DNA of 64,000 nt from DATAJX01 sp964601735 (GTDB lineage Bacteria; Pseudomonadota; Alphaproteobacteria; UBA2136; UBA6156): positions 62,001-126,000 of the forward strand of contig CAZROO010000002.1 of the NCBI GenBank assembly GCA_964601735.1, written 5' to 3'. The position numbers and the translations under genes were made by a program. The notes beneath the pieces are model-generated. The model was given only the letters and a program-made list of their open reading frames with translations, did not search any database and was not told the origin of the DNA. Within the stretch, counting starts at the first letter, position 1. Each line of letters opens with the position of its first letter. Of this stretch, positions 26,056-34,491 are shown one piece after another.

Positions 26056-26349
26056 ATGAGTTCCAACCAGCCTAAAGCTGCCGCGCTGAAGTATGACCAC
26101 GGCAAGGATGCCGCCCCCAAGCTGGCCGCCAAGGGGCGCGGCAGCATTGCCGAAAGGATTATTGAAACCGCCAAGGCTCACGGGGTGCCGGTTCATCAGG
26201 ACGCCGATCTGGTGGAAGTGTTGGAAAAAGTGGAGATCGACACCGAGATTCCGCTGGAAGTTTATGCCGTGGTGGCGGAAGTGTTTGCCTACCTGTACAA
26301 AGTAAATAACGAGCGGCGCGGCACGAAACCTGCAGGAATCCAGCCATGA
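26056..26349 (+). CDS. FlhB C-terminal-domain-like protein (EscU/YscU/FlhB-related)
   Basis: 97 aa corresponding only to the cytoplasmic substrate-switch domain of FlhB: ALKYDHGKDAAPKLAAKG, HGVPVHQDADLVEVLEK, IPLEVYAVVAEVFAYLY. It starts just past where FlhB autocleaves (NPTH), and lacks both that motif and the membrane part. Such stand-alone paralogues (FlhX/YlqH type) occur beside flagellar genes and may aid or modulate export. Divergent from fliK, FlhB's partner, it probably works at the same step. Its stop overlaps the next ATG (ATGA). Confidence 0.9.
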   Translation: MSSNQPKAAALKYDHGKDAAPKLAAKGRGSIAERIIETAKAHGVPVHQDADLVEVLEKVEIDTEIPLEVYAVVAEVFAYLYKVNNERRGTKPAGIQP

Positions 26350-26663
26350 ATGTGAACGAATGGCTTGTGCGCACAGAGCAGGCCCTGACCGCCCTGGAAA
26401 ACGCCAGTCAGGCCGAGCAGGCGCAAGCCCTGGCCACGGCGGCGGTCGAACTGGGCGAGTTGAACAGGCAGTTTAGCCAACTACCGGTAGCTGCGCGGGA
26501 GCAGGTGCGGCCCCAACTGGCCCGCCTGTTGGGGCGCATTCACGCCACGACCGCGCGGCTGGAGCAGGGCCGGGCCAGTGCCGGGGAGGGCTTGAAGGGG
26601 CTGCGGCAACATGGCGCGGCATTGAACGCCTATATGGTATCGGACGCCAAGAACCGTTCTTAA
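26346..26663 (+). CDS. Small helical protein, possible flagellar chaperone
   Basis: 105 aa, mostly amphipathic helix rich in Ala, Gln, Leu and Glu. The length, predicted coiled-coil and position between an FlhB-like gene and fliO/fliP recall FlgN/FliT-type export chaperones, but there is no sequence motif to confirm this. Its 4-bp overlap with the preceding gene indicates coupling. Confidence 0.55.
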   Translation: MNVNEWLVRTEQALTALENASQAEQAQALATAAVELGELNRQFSQLPVAAREQVRPQLARLLGRIHATTARLEQGRASAGEGLKGLRQHGAALNAYMVSDAKNRS

Positions 26664-26720
26664 TAAACGCTGCCAGAAAATACTGGCGGGGTGGCGGCAA
26701 AGCCCCTAAACTCCGGCTCG

Positions 26721-27017
26721 ATGATGGGTTCTCATTTTCTGGCAAATTATGCGCTGGCCGTGGCCGTTACCTTTGGATTGCTGGCGGCGTTAGGCTGGCT
26801 GGCGGCCAACTACGGCCAGCGCTTGCAGGGCTTGCCGCGTGGTGGGTTCTGGAGCAAACCAGCCGTTGGTGGAGAATTCGTGACGGTAAGCCGGTTGAAT
26901 TTGACGCCACAGCACCAGTTGCACCACATTCGTTGGAAGAACAGCGATTTGCTGATTGGCACCGGGCCGCAGGGCACGACGTTGCTGTCTTCGTCGCCCA
27001 CTAAAAAACCGAAATAG
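26721..27017 (+). CDS. fliO: FliO-like flagellar export protein
   Basis: 98 aa. One N-terminal membrane segment (YALAVAVTFGLLAALGWLAA) is followed by a short cytoplasmic domain with VSRLNLTPQHQLHHIRWKNSDLLIGTG, the usual FliO pattern of beta strands. FliO helps assemble the FliP ring. It directly precedes fliP (15 bp). Sequence conservation of FliO is low in general, so the call leans on topology plus position. Confidence 0.75.
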   Translation: MMGSHFLANYALAVAVTFGLLAALGWLAANYGQRLQGLPRGGFWSKPAVGGEFVTVSRLNLTPQHQLHHIRWKNSDLLIGTGPQGTTLLSSSPTKKPK

Positions 27018-27032
27018 AATTCGCCCTCGGAC

Positions 27033-27833
27033 ATGAAAACAAAAACAATAATCGCCGCCGCTCTTACGCTTGTTCCCGGGCTTGCCATGCCTGCATTGGC
27101 TTTTGCGCAGAATGCGCCGCTCAACCTCAACGTGGGCTCCGACCTGCTGAGCAGCCAGCATTTGTTCCAGATTATCGCGCTGACCACGCTGCTTTCGGTG
27201 GCGCCCAGCCTGCTGTTGATGGTAACCAGCTTTACCCGGCTGGTGGTGGTGTTCTCGTTTCTACGTAGTGCGCTGGGGCTGCAAACCACGCCGCCCAATG
27301 CCGTGCTGGTGAGCCTGGCGCTGTTTCTGACCAGCTTCATCATGGCGCCCACACTGCAAACCGCTTACACTAACGGGGTGGGGCCGTATCTTGATAATAA
27401 AATCAGCGCTGAGGTGGCTTTCAACCGTAGCACCGAGCCGTTCAAGCGTTTCATGCTGGCCAATGTGCGGCAAGACGATTTGGCGCTGTTCGTGAATTTC
27501 ATGGATGCCAAAACCAAGGCGGCGGTGCGCTTTCCCATGCCTAACCAGAAACCCGCCGAGCGCGAGGCTGCGATTGCCAGCATTCCGTTGCAGGCATTGA
27601 TTCCGGGGTTCATGATTTCGGAATTGCGGCGCGCGTTCGAAATCGGCTTTTTGCTCTTCCTGCCGTTCCTGATTATCGACCTGACCGTGGCCAGCATTTT
27701 GATGAGCATGGGGATGATGATGCTGCCGCCGGTGACGATTGCGCTGCCGTTCAAGGTGGTATTTTTTGTGCTGGTGGATGGTTGGCACCTACTCGCCGGG
27801 ACGCTTATCGAATCGTTCAAGCCCGCGCTTTAG
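27033..27833 (+). CDS. fliP: Flagellar export gate protein FliP
   Basis: 266 aa, forming the core ring of the export gate. A cleavable signal peptide (MKTKTIIAAALTLVPGLAMP..) is followed by four membrane segments with the signatures LLLMVTSFTRLVVVFSFLR and FMISELRRAFEIGFLLFLPF, then SMGMMMLPP and VDGWHLLAGTL. fliQ and fliR do not follow. A bidirectional terminator comes next, so the rest of the gate is encoded elsewhere. Confidence 0.97.
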   Translation: MKTKTIIAAALTLVPGLAMPALAFAQNAPLNLNVGSDLLSSQHLFQIIALTTLLSVAPSLLLMVTSFTRLVVVFSFLRSALGLQTTPPNAVLVSLALFLTSFIMAPTLQTAYTNGVGPYLDNKISAEVAFNRSTEPFKRFMLANVRQDDLALFVNFMDAKTKAAVRFPMPNQKPAEREAAIASIPLQALIPGFMISELRRAFEIGFLLFLPFLIIDLTVASILMSMGMMMLPPVTIALPFKVVFFVLVDGWHLLAGTLIESFKPAL

Positions 27834-27841
27834 GGAGAATG

Positions 27842-27867
27842 AAAAAGGCGCCATAGGCGCCTTTTTT
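27842..27867. terminator. Bidirectional terminator between fliP and the 962-aa gene
   Basis: AAAAAGGCGCC-ATA-GGCGCCTTTTTT between two convergent genes. Confidence 0.9.
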
Positions 27868-27876
27868 GAGCTTTAG

Positions 27877-30765
27877 TTAGATGCGTGGCGGCGGGAGCAG
27901 CTCCATGTAGCGCATCTTGTCGTCGTACTGTCGGACTTCTTCGCGCTGCTCGGCAGCCTGCTTGGTTTCCTGGTTGATACGCTGGGTCAGTTGCTCGGCT
28001 GCCGCGATGCCGCCCGCAACCTGGCCCAGCGGCTGTTGCGCCATCACCGCGCTGGGCGTGACGCCGAGCGTTCCCTCAAGCGTGCTGAACACTGCCGCAC
28101 CGTTGTCTCCGCCCACGTTGGCCCACTGCTTTTGCAGTTGCTTAAGCGAAGCGACGTTGCGGTTCTCGGTGTCGGCATACGCAAGCTTGAGCACCGCCAG
28201 CGGCAGGCTACCGCTCACCGAAGAAGGATTGAGTGTGCTGACCACGGGGCGGAGCGTGCTCGCCAAAGTCTTCCAGTCCTGGTTTTGCCAGGCGACATCG
28301 GCTTTCACTTGTCCCACCGCCGCATCATCACGGTCCTTAAGCAGCTTTTGCGCGCTGGCCAGTTGGCCAAGGTCGGCCAGGGCACGGGCGCTGGCCACCT
28401 GCCACTGCTGTTGTTGCACGGTGGTGGTCATGACTTTCTTGTAATCGTTCAGTGTGTTCAGGCTGCCGGGGGCATCGCCCGCTTCCTCCTGGGCCCGGGC
28501 CAGCAGCAGCGCCATGCGGCCCTGGGAGACAGGGTCTTTGAGCCGGTATTTGAGCAGTTGTTCGGCGATTTGCCGGGAGCGTTCCGGCAGGCCCATTTGC
28601 AGCAGAATTTCAGCAACCCGTTCGCCGATGCGGTCGCCGCGCTCATCTGCCGGTACCAGCTCGCGGAAGTCGTAATACATGCCGACGTATTCCAGCGGGT
28701 CGTACGAGGCAGGGCTTTCGGGGTCAAAGGCCGCAACCAGCGAGGCGGTCATCTGGTCGGTGATGTCGGCCATGTCTGGCAGGTTGGGCGCGGTGTGTAC
28801 CAGGTTGCGGTAGGTGGTGAGGGCTGAGCGATAATCGCGCGTTAGCACGTATTGTTTCGCCAGCGCGCGCAGCACCTGCACCTCCAACTGGTCGCCGCGC
28901 CAGTAACGTGCCAGTTCGGCGAGGTAGCGGATGTATTGCGGCTGGGCAAGTTCGCCACGGCGTTGCAGGGCTTCGACAAAAGCGAACTTGGCCTTGTAGG
29001 CGCTCTGGAGGTCGGTTTTTTGTTCGGCAGCGGCGGCCAGCAGGCGCAAGCCGGCTTTTTCGTCGCGGCTGTTGAGGCGGCTCAGGCCCCGTAGCAGTGT
29101 GAGCCGCGGCGGTACGGCCGATTCATCATCGGCATCGGTATTTTTATCGTGGGCCGCGGCTTTGTACCTGGCGGCGAGCGTGTCGGTAAAGGCGCGGGCA
29201 GCAGCGAGTTCGCCGACATCGACCAACGCAGTGGCATAGTCGAACTGCGCTATCTGGCGTAGCAGAGGCGGGTAACCGGCAAGAATATCAGGCATTTCGC
29301 CAATGGGCGCAGGCCAGGCCTTGAGGGCTTCGGCGCTGCGGCCCAGGTGGCTGAGGGTAACCGCGCGCCACATATCGACGCTGTTGCGCCAGCTGCTGTC
29401 GCCGCTGGTTTTGCGGCTATCAAGAATTTTCAGGTCGGCCAGCGCATCATCGGGGCGGTTGCTTTCAAGGAATGCCAGGGCCCGGGCAAAACGGCCGCGG
29501 GAGGAAAGCTCGGTGGCATTGGCTGCCAACGCGTTCAGGGCTTCGGGTCCACGGCCCCAGGCTACGTTGAACACCGCCAGGTCTTCGCGCATCAGTGGCT
29601 TGGTTTTGGCTGGTGCCTTGGCAACGCGGGCCAGCAGTTTTTGCATCATCGGCAGATAAGCGCCGGGGGTATCGGTGCGCGGCCAGCCAAGTGCTGTTGA
29701 CGGCTGGGGCTGGTCATCCTCGGTGAGGCCCGCCTGTACGCTGGTGGGTGAGAGGGGGGCGACATTAGAAGTACTGACAGCCGTCACATGAGGCGTTTGC
29801 ATGTCTGCGGGCACCGGCAGGTTCACCTTGCGGGCTTGCTCCAGGGCCACTTCCATGGCGCTCATGGCGGCGGCGCGGGCCTCGCGCCGCTTGGCTTCGG
29901 CGGCGGGCAGAACCGTGGCGCCGTCGAATACCCAGCCTTCCGGCAGCGTAAAGGCAATGGGTGTACCGGGCTGGTACATGCCGGGCAGGGCGTGGGGAAG
30001 CGCGGCCTGCAGTGGCGCCGGAATTGATGCGGAAGGTATCACGGCTGCGGTCAGGGCGGGCGCAGCAGCGGGTTTGCCTGTAACCTTGGTGACCAGTGCC
30101 TTGAGGTCTTCGACCACGGCACCCGGCGTGGCAACGCTGTGCAACGATGCGGTGCTGAAGAAGGGTACGCGCGCCACCACTTTGCCGGTGGAGAGCTTGG
30201 GCGCCGATGCCGCGGGGGTGACGGTGTCGGTTGGCGTGGCCAAAGCCATCGCCGTGTCGGCGGCGGCCGGGTTGATGGCGAGGCCGCTGAGGCTCTCAAC
30301 CCCGCCCGGCACCGGGCCCGCTGCGGGTACGACCCAGAACTTGCGGCCATCGGTGCTTTGCGCAGTAAGGACGGTCTGACCGTCAACCTTCAGCCCGTTT
30401 CTGCCGCGGCTGACATTGAGGCGCACCGGCGGCAGCTTTTGGGCGCTGCCGTTCATAACCTTCCAGCCCCAGGGTAGGATGCGCAGGCGCCAGGGCTGGG
30501 GTGTGGCTTGCGTAACTTTGACGCCGACGCCACCTTTGACGCGCAGGGTTTCGACTTTCCAGCCGGCTTTGGCGGCGACATTCTTGTCCACCATCAGCGG
30601 GCCTTGCGGTGCGATCACCCAAATTTCGTTGGCGGTGGGGCTGAAGGCCGCAAGGGTATCGCGGCTGGTGAGCGCGGGCGCGCCGTCGTCGTCTGCCGCC
30701 AGGCGCAGCTCGGCCTGCGCTTGCGTGGCGCTGAGCAGCAGGGCGAGCAAGAGCCAGAGTTTCAT
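27877..30765 (-). CDS. Large periplasmic helical-repeat protein linked to motility
   Basis: 962 aa, not assigned to a named family. A signal peptide (MKLWLLLALLLSATQAQA) is followed by an all-beta-looking region to about residue 165, then a Pro/Ala/Thr linker. From about residue 370 to 900 it is helical with TPR-like spacing (ALAFLESNRPDDALADLKIL, LARAQEEAGDAPGSLNTLND). The C-terminal 60 residues form a coiled coil ending MRYMELLPPPRI. Its ATG overlaps the stop of the MotB-like gene (TGATG) and it lies in the cheA-side flagellar cluster, so a role in the motor or basal body is inferred. Confidence 0.8.
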   Translation of the reverse strand: MKLWLLLALLLSATQAQAELRLAADDDGAPALTSRDTLAAFSPTANEIWVIAPQGPLMVDKNVAAKAGWKVETLRVKGGVGVKVTQATPQPWRLRILPWGWKVMNGSAQKLPPVRLNVSRGRNGLKVDGQTVLTAQSTDGRKFWVVPAAGPVPGGVESLSGLAINPAAADTAMALATPTDTVTPAASAPKLSTGKVVARVPFFSTASLHSVATPGAVVEDLKALVTKVTGKPAAAPALTAAVIPSASIPAPLQAALPHALPGMYQPGTPIAFTLPEGWVFDGATVLPAAEAKRREARAAAMSAMEVALEQARKVNLPVPADMQTPHVTAVSTSNVAPLSPTSVQAGLTEDDQPQPSTALGWPRTDTPGAYLPMMQKLLARVAKAPAKTKPLMREDLAVFNVAWGRGPEALNALAANATELSSRGRFARALAFLESNRPDDALADLKILDSRKTSGDSSWRNSVDMWRAVTLSHLGRSAEALKAWPAPIGEMPDILAGYPPLLRQIAQFDYATALVDVGELAAARAFTDTLAARYKAAAHDKNTDADDESAVPPRLTLLRGLSRLNSRDEKAGLRLLAAAAEQKTDLQSAYKAKFAFVEALQRRGELAQPQYIRYLAELARYWRGDQLEVQVLRALAKQYVLTRDYRSALTTYRNLVHTAPNLPDMADITDQMTASLVAAFDPESPASYDPLEYVGMYYDFRELVPADERGDRIGERVAEILLQMGLPERSRQIAEQLLKYRLKDPVSQGRMALLLARAQEEAGDAPGSLNTLNDYKKVMTTTVQQQQWQVASARALADLGQLASAQKLLKDRDDAAVGQVKADVAWQNQDWKTLASTLRPVVSTLNPSSVSGSLPLAVLKLAYADTENRNVASLKQLQKQWANVGGDNGAAVFSTLEGTLGVTPSAVMAQQPLGQVAGGIAAAEQLTQRINQETKQAAEQREEVRQYDDKMRYMELLPPPRI

Positions 30766-31412
30766 CAATCGCTTTCCTTTACCCGCAGGCTGAGCGTGGT
30801 GCCGGTATCGCCGCCGTTGAATTGGATGCTGGTGACCGTGCTGACGCCAGCCGCGCGCAGCGCCTGCATCATGGCCAGCGCAGGTGCGGTGTTGGCCCAG
30901 TTTTGGCCGCTGACGCTGATGCTCATGGGGTTGCTCCAGTTGCGGATGACCTCGGCCAGGCGGCTGATGGCGGCGGTACCGGCGGGAGTAAGGGCGTTGC
31001 CGGTGCCGTTTTCGGTGAACAGCGATGGCGGTAACGGCAGGTTGAAACCGTTACCGAAAACGCGGCCTTCCACCATACCCCACAGCGGGTCGTTTTGCAG
31101 ACGGCGTTGTAGCAGTTGCTGAAGGTAAAGGGCGCCGTCGTTTTTAACATAGGCGGGCGGCGTGATGGCGTTCATGCGGCCGCCCGGTTCCCGCTGGCCG
31201 TCGAGCACGATGGGCCGCGAGATGAAGGCTTTATGCATGGCATTTTGTAATTGCTGCCAGCGACCCAGGTCGGGCGCTCTCATACTGAACAGCAGCACGA
31301 AAAACGCCACCAGCACGCCAGTGAGGTCAACAAAACTCAAAATCCAGCGCGGCGGGCCGCTGACTGGCGCTGGCTTGGGCATGAGTTCTGACCAGGTGTT
31401 ATTGTCGGCCAT
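30765..31412 (-). CDS. MotB-like protein 2 (N-terminal TM, degenerate OmpA-like domain)
   Basis: 215 aa. A single membrane segment (ILSFVDLTGVLVAFFVLLF) near residue 25, including an Asp as in MotB plugs, is followed by a periplasmic part. The C-terminal region (ISVSGQNWANTAPALAMMQ, then ALRAAGV) resembles the OmpA-like fold but lacks the usual peptidoglycan-binding Asp/Arg residues. It overlaps the start of MotB-like protein 1's 3' end by 14 bp and is coupled to the 962-aa gene. No MotA is in the window. Confidence 0.7.
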   Translation of the reverse strand: MADNNTWSELMPKPAPVSGPPRWILSFVDLTGVLVAFFVLLFSMRAPDLGRWQQLQNAMHKAFISRPIVLDGQREPGGRMNAITPPAYVKNDGALYLQQLLQRRLQNDPLWGMVEGRVFGNGFNLPLPPSLFTENGTGNALTPAGTAAISRLAEVIRNWSNPMSISVSGQNWANTAPALAMMQALRAAGVSTVTSIQFNGGDTGTTLSLRVKESD

Positions 31413-32052
31413 GAACTTCTCCTCCCGCGGCATCGACGGCACCCGGCAGGCGGCCGAGATTGGCGTTGTCAGCGGTCGTGCCGTCGGGCCGGTAGATGAT
31501 TTTGAGGCTGTCGCCCAGGTACAGGCCCAGCGGGGTGCCTGTTGCCACGGCGGCCAGTGCTTGCAGGCGCTGCGTGGCCAGTACGGCAGGGGTGTTATCA
31601 AGCCCCAGCCAAACCTCGGCATGCGCATGCGCCACGCTGCCGAGTTGCAGCAGGTTGGGCAGCGCCTTCTGCGCGGCTTCGGTTAGTTTGCCATCCTCAA
31701 ACAGGGCCTTGAGCGGCAGTTTGACGACGAGGTCGTTGGCGTCGGCTTCCACCTCGGGTGTGGGCACCGGTAGCAGGTTGGGCACCATGCCCAACAGTTG
31801 CACGCTAAGCTGCGGTTGCCAGGCGCTGGTACCGGCATGGGGCAAAAAGGTTCCTTCTGGTTGGGCGCTGACTTCGTCGTGCGGTTGGTCGAACTGCGCA
31901 GCCATGGCGGCCAATACCAGGTCTTTACGGCCTTTGTGGCCGCTGGCCATTGAAACCAGCATGATGAAAAACGACAGCAGAATGAAATTGAGCGCCAGCA
32001 GCATGGGCGCTACCGCATTGCCACCGGGTGATTCGGGACGATCGCTGCTCAT
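31399..32052 (-). CDS. MotB-like protein 1 (N-terminal TM, degenerate OmpA-like domain)
   Basis: 217 aa. The N-terminal segment MLLALNFILLSFFIMLVSM is the only membrane helix. The periplasmic domain has VVKLPLKALFEDGKLTEAAQ, the usual strand-helix opening of an OmpA/MotB domain, and GLDNTPAVLATQRLQALAAV where MotB has TDN-P-----N--LS--RA--V. The Asn and Leu-Ser are replaced, so peptidoglycan binding may be weak. Membrane helix lacks the charged residue of stator MotB. Forms a tandem with MotB-like 2 downstream of cheA. Confidence 0.72.
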   Translation of the reverse strand: MSSDRPESPGGNAVAPMLLALNFILLSFFIMLVSMASGHKGRKDLVLAAMAAQFDQPHDEVSAQPEGTFLPHAGTSAWQPQLSVQLLGMVPNLLPVPTPEVEADANDLVVKLPLKALFEDGKLTEAAQKALPNLLQLGSVAHAHAEVWLGLDNTPAVLATQRLQALAAVATGTPLGLYLGDSLKIIYRPDGTTADNANLGRLPGAVDAAGGEVHGRQ

Positions 32053-32153
32053 GCTTATTATTTTTCTCCGCTGCTACCATAGCGCAGGCGCGGGGCAACT
32101 GTCATGCAAACGCTACCCAAATGAGCCTTAAAAAAGGCACCTCGCCACCACGG

Positions 32154-34376
32154 CTAGGCGCGGGCGGTGACGCCGCTTAAGTCTTTGATAAGGAATGGAA
32201 CGTCGAGAATCATGTGCACCTTGCCGTCGCCGGTGATGGTGGCCCCGGCAATGGCGTGGTGATAATCGAACATGCTGGCGACGCTTTTAACCACCACTTC
32301 TTCCTGTCCCAGCAACTCATCGACCACCAGGCCCATCGAGCTGCCGCCTTCGCGAACTATCACCACAAAGCCTTTGATGGGTTTGGATTTTTTAGCCTCA
32401 GCAGGCATGGAAGACACGGCTTCCAGTTCATCCAGTGTCATATCGTCGCGCACCGGCTTGGGTGCTTTGAGATGATGCGTGAGCTTGTGCAGGTAGAACA
32501 GCGGGAGGGGTTCGCCGCGCAGTTCGATAACCTCCGTGTCGTTCACATGGTGGATGTTGTCGTGCTTGAATTTGATGACCTCGGAGATATCGCCGATGGG
32601 AATGGCAAAACCTTCGCTGCTGGCGCCGACAATGAGTGCGTTGACGATGGCTAGTGTCAGCGGCAGGTAAATGGAAAAACAGGTGCCAACACCGAGCTCG
32701 GAACGGATATCGATGGAACCCTGCATTTTGGCGATTTTGGTGTTGACCACGTCCATGCCCACACCGCGGCCGGAAACATCGGTGATTTTCTCGGCGGTGG
32801 AAAAACCCGGCGCCATGATGAGGCGCACCGCTTCGGTGTCGCTCATGGCAGCGGCGGCGGTTTCGGTGATAATACCCTTTTTGACTGCGACTTTGCGGAT
32901 TCTGTCAGGATCAATGCCCTTGCCGTCTTCCTGTACCTGAATGACCACGTTGTTGCCCTCGTAGAACGCACGGACAGCCAAGGTACCCTCGCGGTGCTTG
33001 CCCATCATTTCGCGTTCATCCGGCGTTTCCAGCCCGTGGTCGAGGGCGTTGCGGATCATATGCACCATCGGGTCGGCAAGGTCGTCCACCAGGCTGCGGT
33101 CAACTTCGGTCATTTCACCTTCGATGATGAGGTTAACCTCTTTGTCCAGTTTGGTTTTGAGTTCGCGCACCTGGCGGGGGATTTTGTCGAACACCTTTTT
33201 GATGGGTTGCATGCGGGTGCTCAGCACGCTCATTTGTAGGTCTTGCGTGACGCGCGAAAATTGCTCGGTCATGGCGTAGATGCGTTCACCCGCGTCGAGC
33301 GCCATCAAAGCCTTGTTGACTTCATTATTGCTCAGTTGGCGCAGCAGCGTGTTCCGCGCCAATACCAGCTCTCCAACCAGGTTCATCACGCTGTCGAGCC
33401 GTGCGGTTTCCACCCGGATGGTTTCGCCGCCCGCCTCGCCTTCGCGGCGTGGCGCGGTACGGCGGTCGTCGCTACCCTCTCGGCGGTCGGTTTCGGTGCG
33501 TTTTTCAACCGGTGCGGGCGCCTGCTTGGGTAGAAGGGGGCCTGCTTGTGGGCCGGCGGTGGGTGTAGCGACAGCTTCCTCACCTTTGTCTTTACTGGGG
33601 TCGAGCGCCGGGTCGTTAAGAACATCGTCCAGCGTAATACCGCCGGTGCTGGCGACGGCTACGGGTGCCGGAGCAGGCGCCGCAGCCGTTTTTGGCATGT
33701 CGTCGCCCTTGTCCTTGCTGGGGTCGAGCGCGGGGTCGTTGAGAACATCATCCAGCGTAATGCCGCCGGTGCTGGCGGCGGCTACGGGTGCCGGAGCAGG
33801 CGCCGCAGCCGTTTTTGGCATGTCGTCGCCCTTGTCTTTGTCCGGGTGCAGGGCAGGGTCGTTCATGACATCGTCCAGCGTGATGCTGCCGGTAGCCGTA
33901 GGCTGTGGTGCAGGGGCAGCGGGAATAGGCGCCGGAGCGGCAGGCGCAGGCGCCTGCGGCGCGGCGCCTGCGAGCTGCTCGAGCGTGGCAACCAGCGCGC
34001 TGTTATCAACGCCGCTGTCGTCCTCCCGGTTTTTCTGCTTGGCCAACAGGTTTTTGAGGGCATCGTTGGTTTGTAGCAGCGCATCCATCACCGCCTTGGA
34101 GATGGCGACCTTGCCGTTACGGATTTCATCGAGCAGGTTTTCCCCTGCGTGGGCCAGCTTGGCCATTTTTTCCAGCCCCAAAAAGCCTGCACCGCCTTTG
34201 AGCGTGTGCAGCACGCGGAAAATGCGGGCGACGGTTTCGGCGTCCGTGCCGCCCTCTTCGCTCATGGCTTCGAGCCTGATGAGGTCCTGCTCAAGGTTAT
34301 CAAGGCTTTCGTCGGCCTCGGTGTAGAATTCCTGCAGGATTTCGTTAAGCTCGTTTTGTTCGATATCCGAACTCAT
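32154..34376 (-). CDS. cheA: Chemotaxis histidine kinase CheA
   Basis: 740 aa. Domains in order: Hpt with phospho-acceptor His57 (RVLHTLKGGAGFLGL), a long Pro/Ala linker with 41-residue repeats, a dimerisation helix pair, an HATPase domain with N-box HMIRNALDHGLE and G-box SGRGVGMDVV, and a CheW-like domain at the end. No clear CheY/CheB-binding P2 fold is visible; the repeat linker occupies its place. It follows cheB in a cheY-cheZ-cheB-cheA order. A 115-bp gap separates it from cheB and 101 bp from the next gene. Confidence 0.96.
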   Translation of the reverse strand: MSSDIEQNELNEILQEFYTEADESLDNLEQDLIRLEAMSEEGGTDAETVARIFRVLHTLKGGAGFLGLEKMAKLAHAGENLLDEIRNGKVAISKAVMDALLQTNDALKNLLAKQKNREDDSGVDNSALVATLEQLAGAAPQAPAPAAPAPIPAAPAPQPTATGSITLDDVMNDPALHPDKDKGDDMPKTAAAPAPAPVAAASTGGITLDDVLNDPALDPSKDKGDDMPKTAAAPAPAPVAVASTGGITLDDVLNDPALDPSKDKGEEAVATPTAGPQAGPLLPKQAPAPVEKRTETDRREGSDDRRTAPRREGEAGGETIRVETARLDSVMNLVGELVLARNTLLRQLSNNEVNKALMALDAGERIYAMTEQFSRVTQDLQMSVLSTRMQPIKKVFDKIPRQVRELKTKLDKEVNLIIEGEMTEVDRSLVDDLADPMVHMIRNALDHGLETPDEREMMGKHREGTLAVRAFYEGNNVVIQVQEDGKGIDPDRIRKVAVKKGIITETAAAAMSDTEAVRLIMAPGFSTAEKITDVSGRGVGMDVVNTKIAKMQGSIDIRSELGVGTCFSIYLPLTLAIVNALIVGASSEGFAIPIGDISEVIKFKHDNIHHVNDTEVIELRGEPLPLFYLHKLTHHLKAPKPVRDDMTLDELEAVSSMPAEAKKSKPIKGFVVIVREGGSSMGLVVDELLGQEEVVVKSVASMFDYHHAIAGATITGDGKVHMILDVPFLIKDLSGVTARA
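33588..33900. repeat. In-frame tandem repeat in cheA (123-bp unit, about 2.6 copies)
   Basis: Units begin near 33588, 33711 and 33834. Each encodes 41 residues built around ITLDDVLNDPALDPSKDKG followed by a DDMPKTAAAPAPAPVA linker. The two complete copies are nearly identical in DNA, so the expansion is recent. Confidence 0.85.
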
Positions 34377-34491
34377 GACCGTGCGCCGCCTTTATTGTTG
34401 TTTGGCTAAGGCTACTCCAAAGGCCGTAGGCCTTAAAGGCGGGGGCCTAACCGCTAAGCACTCTCAAAAGTTGTACGCCGGTATGGTAAGG

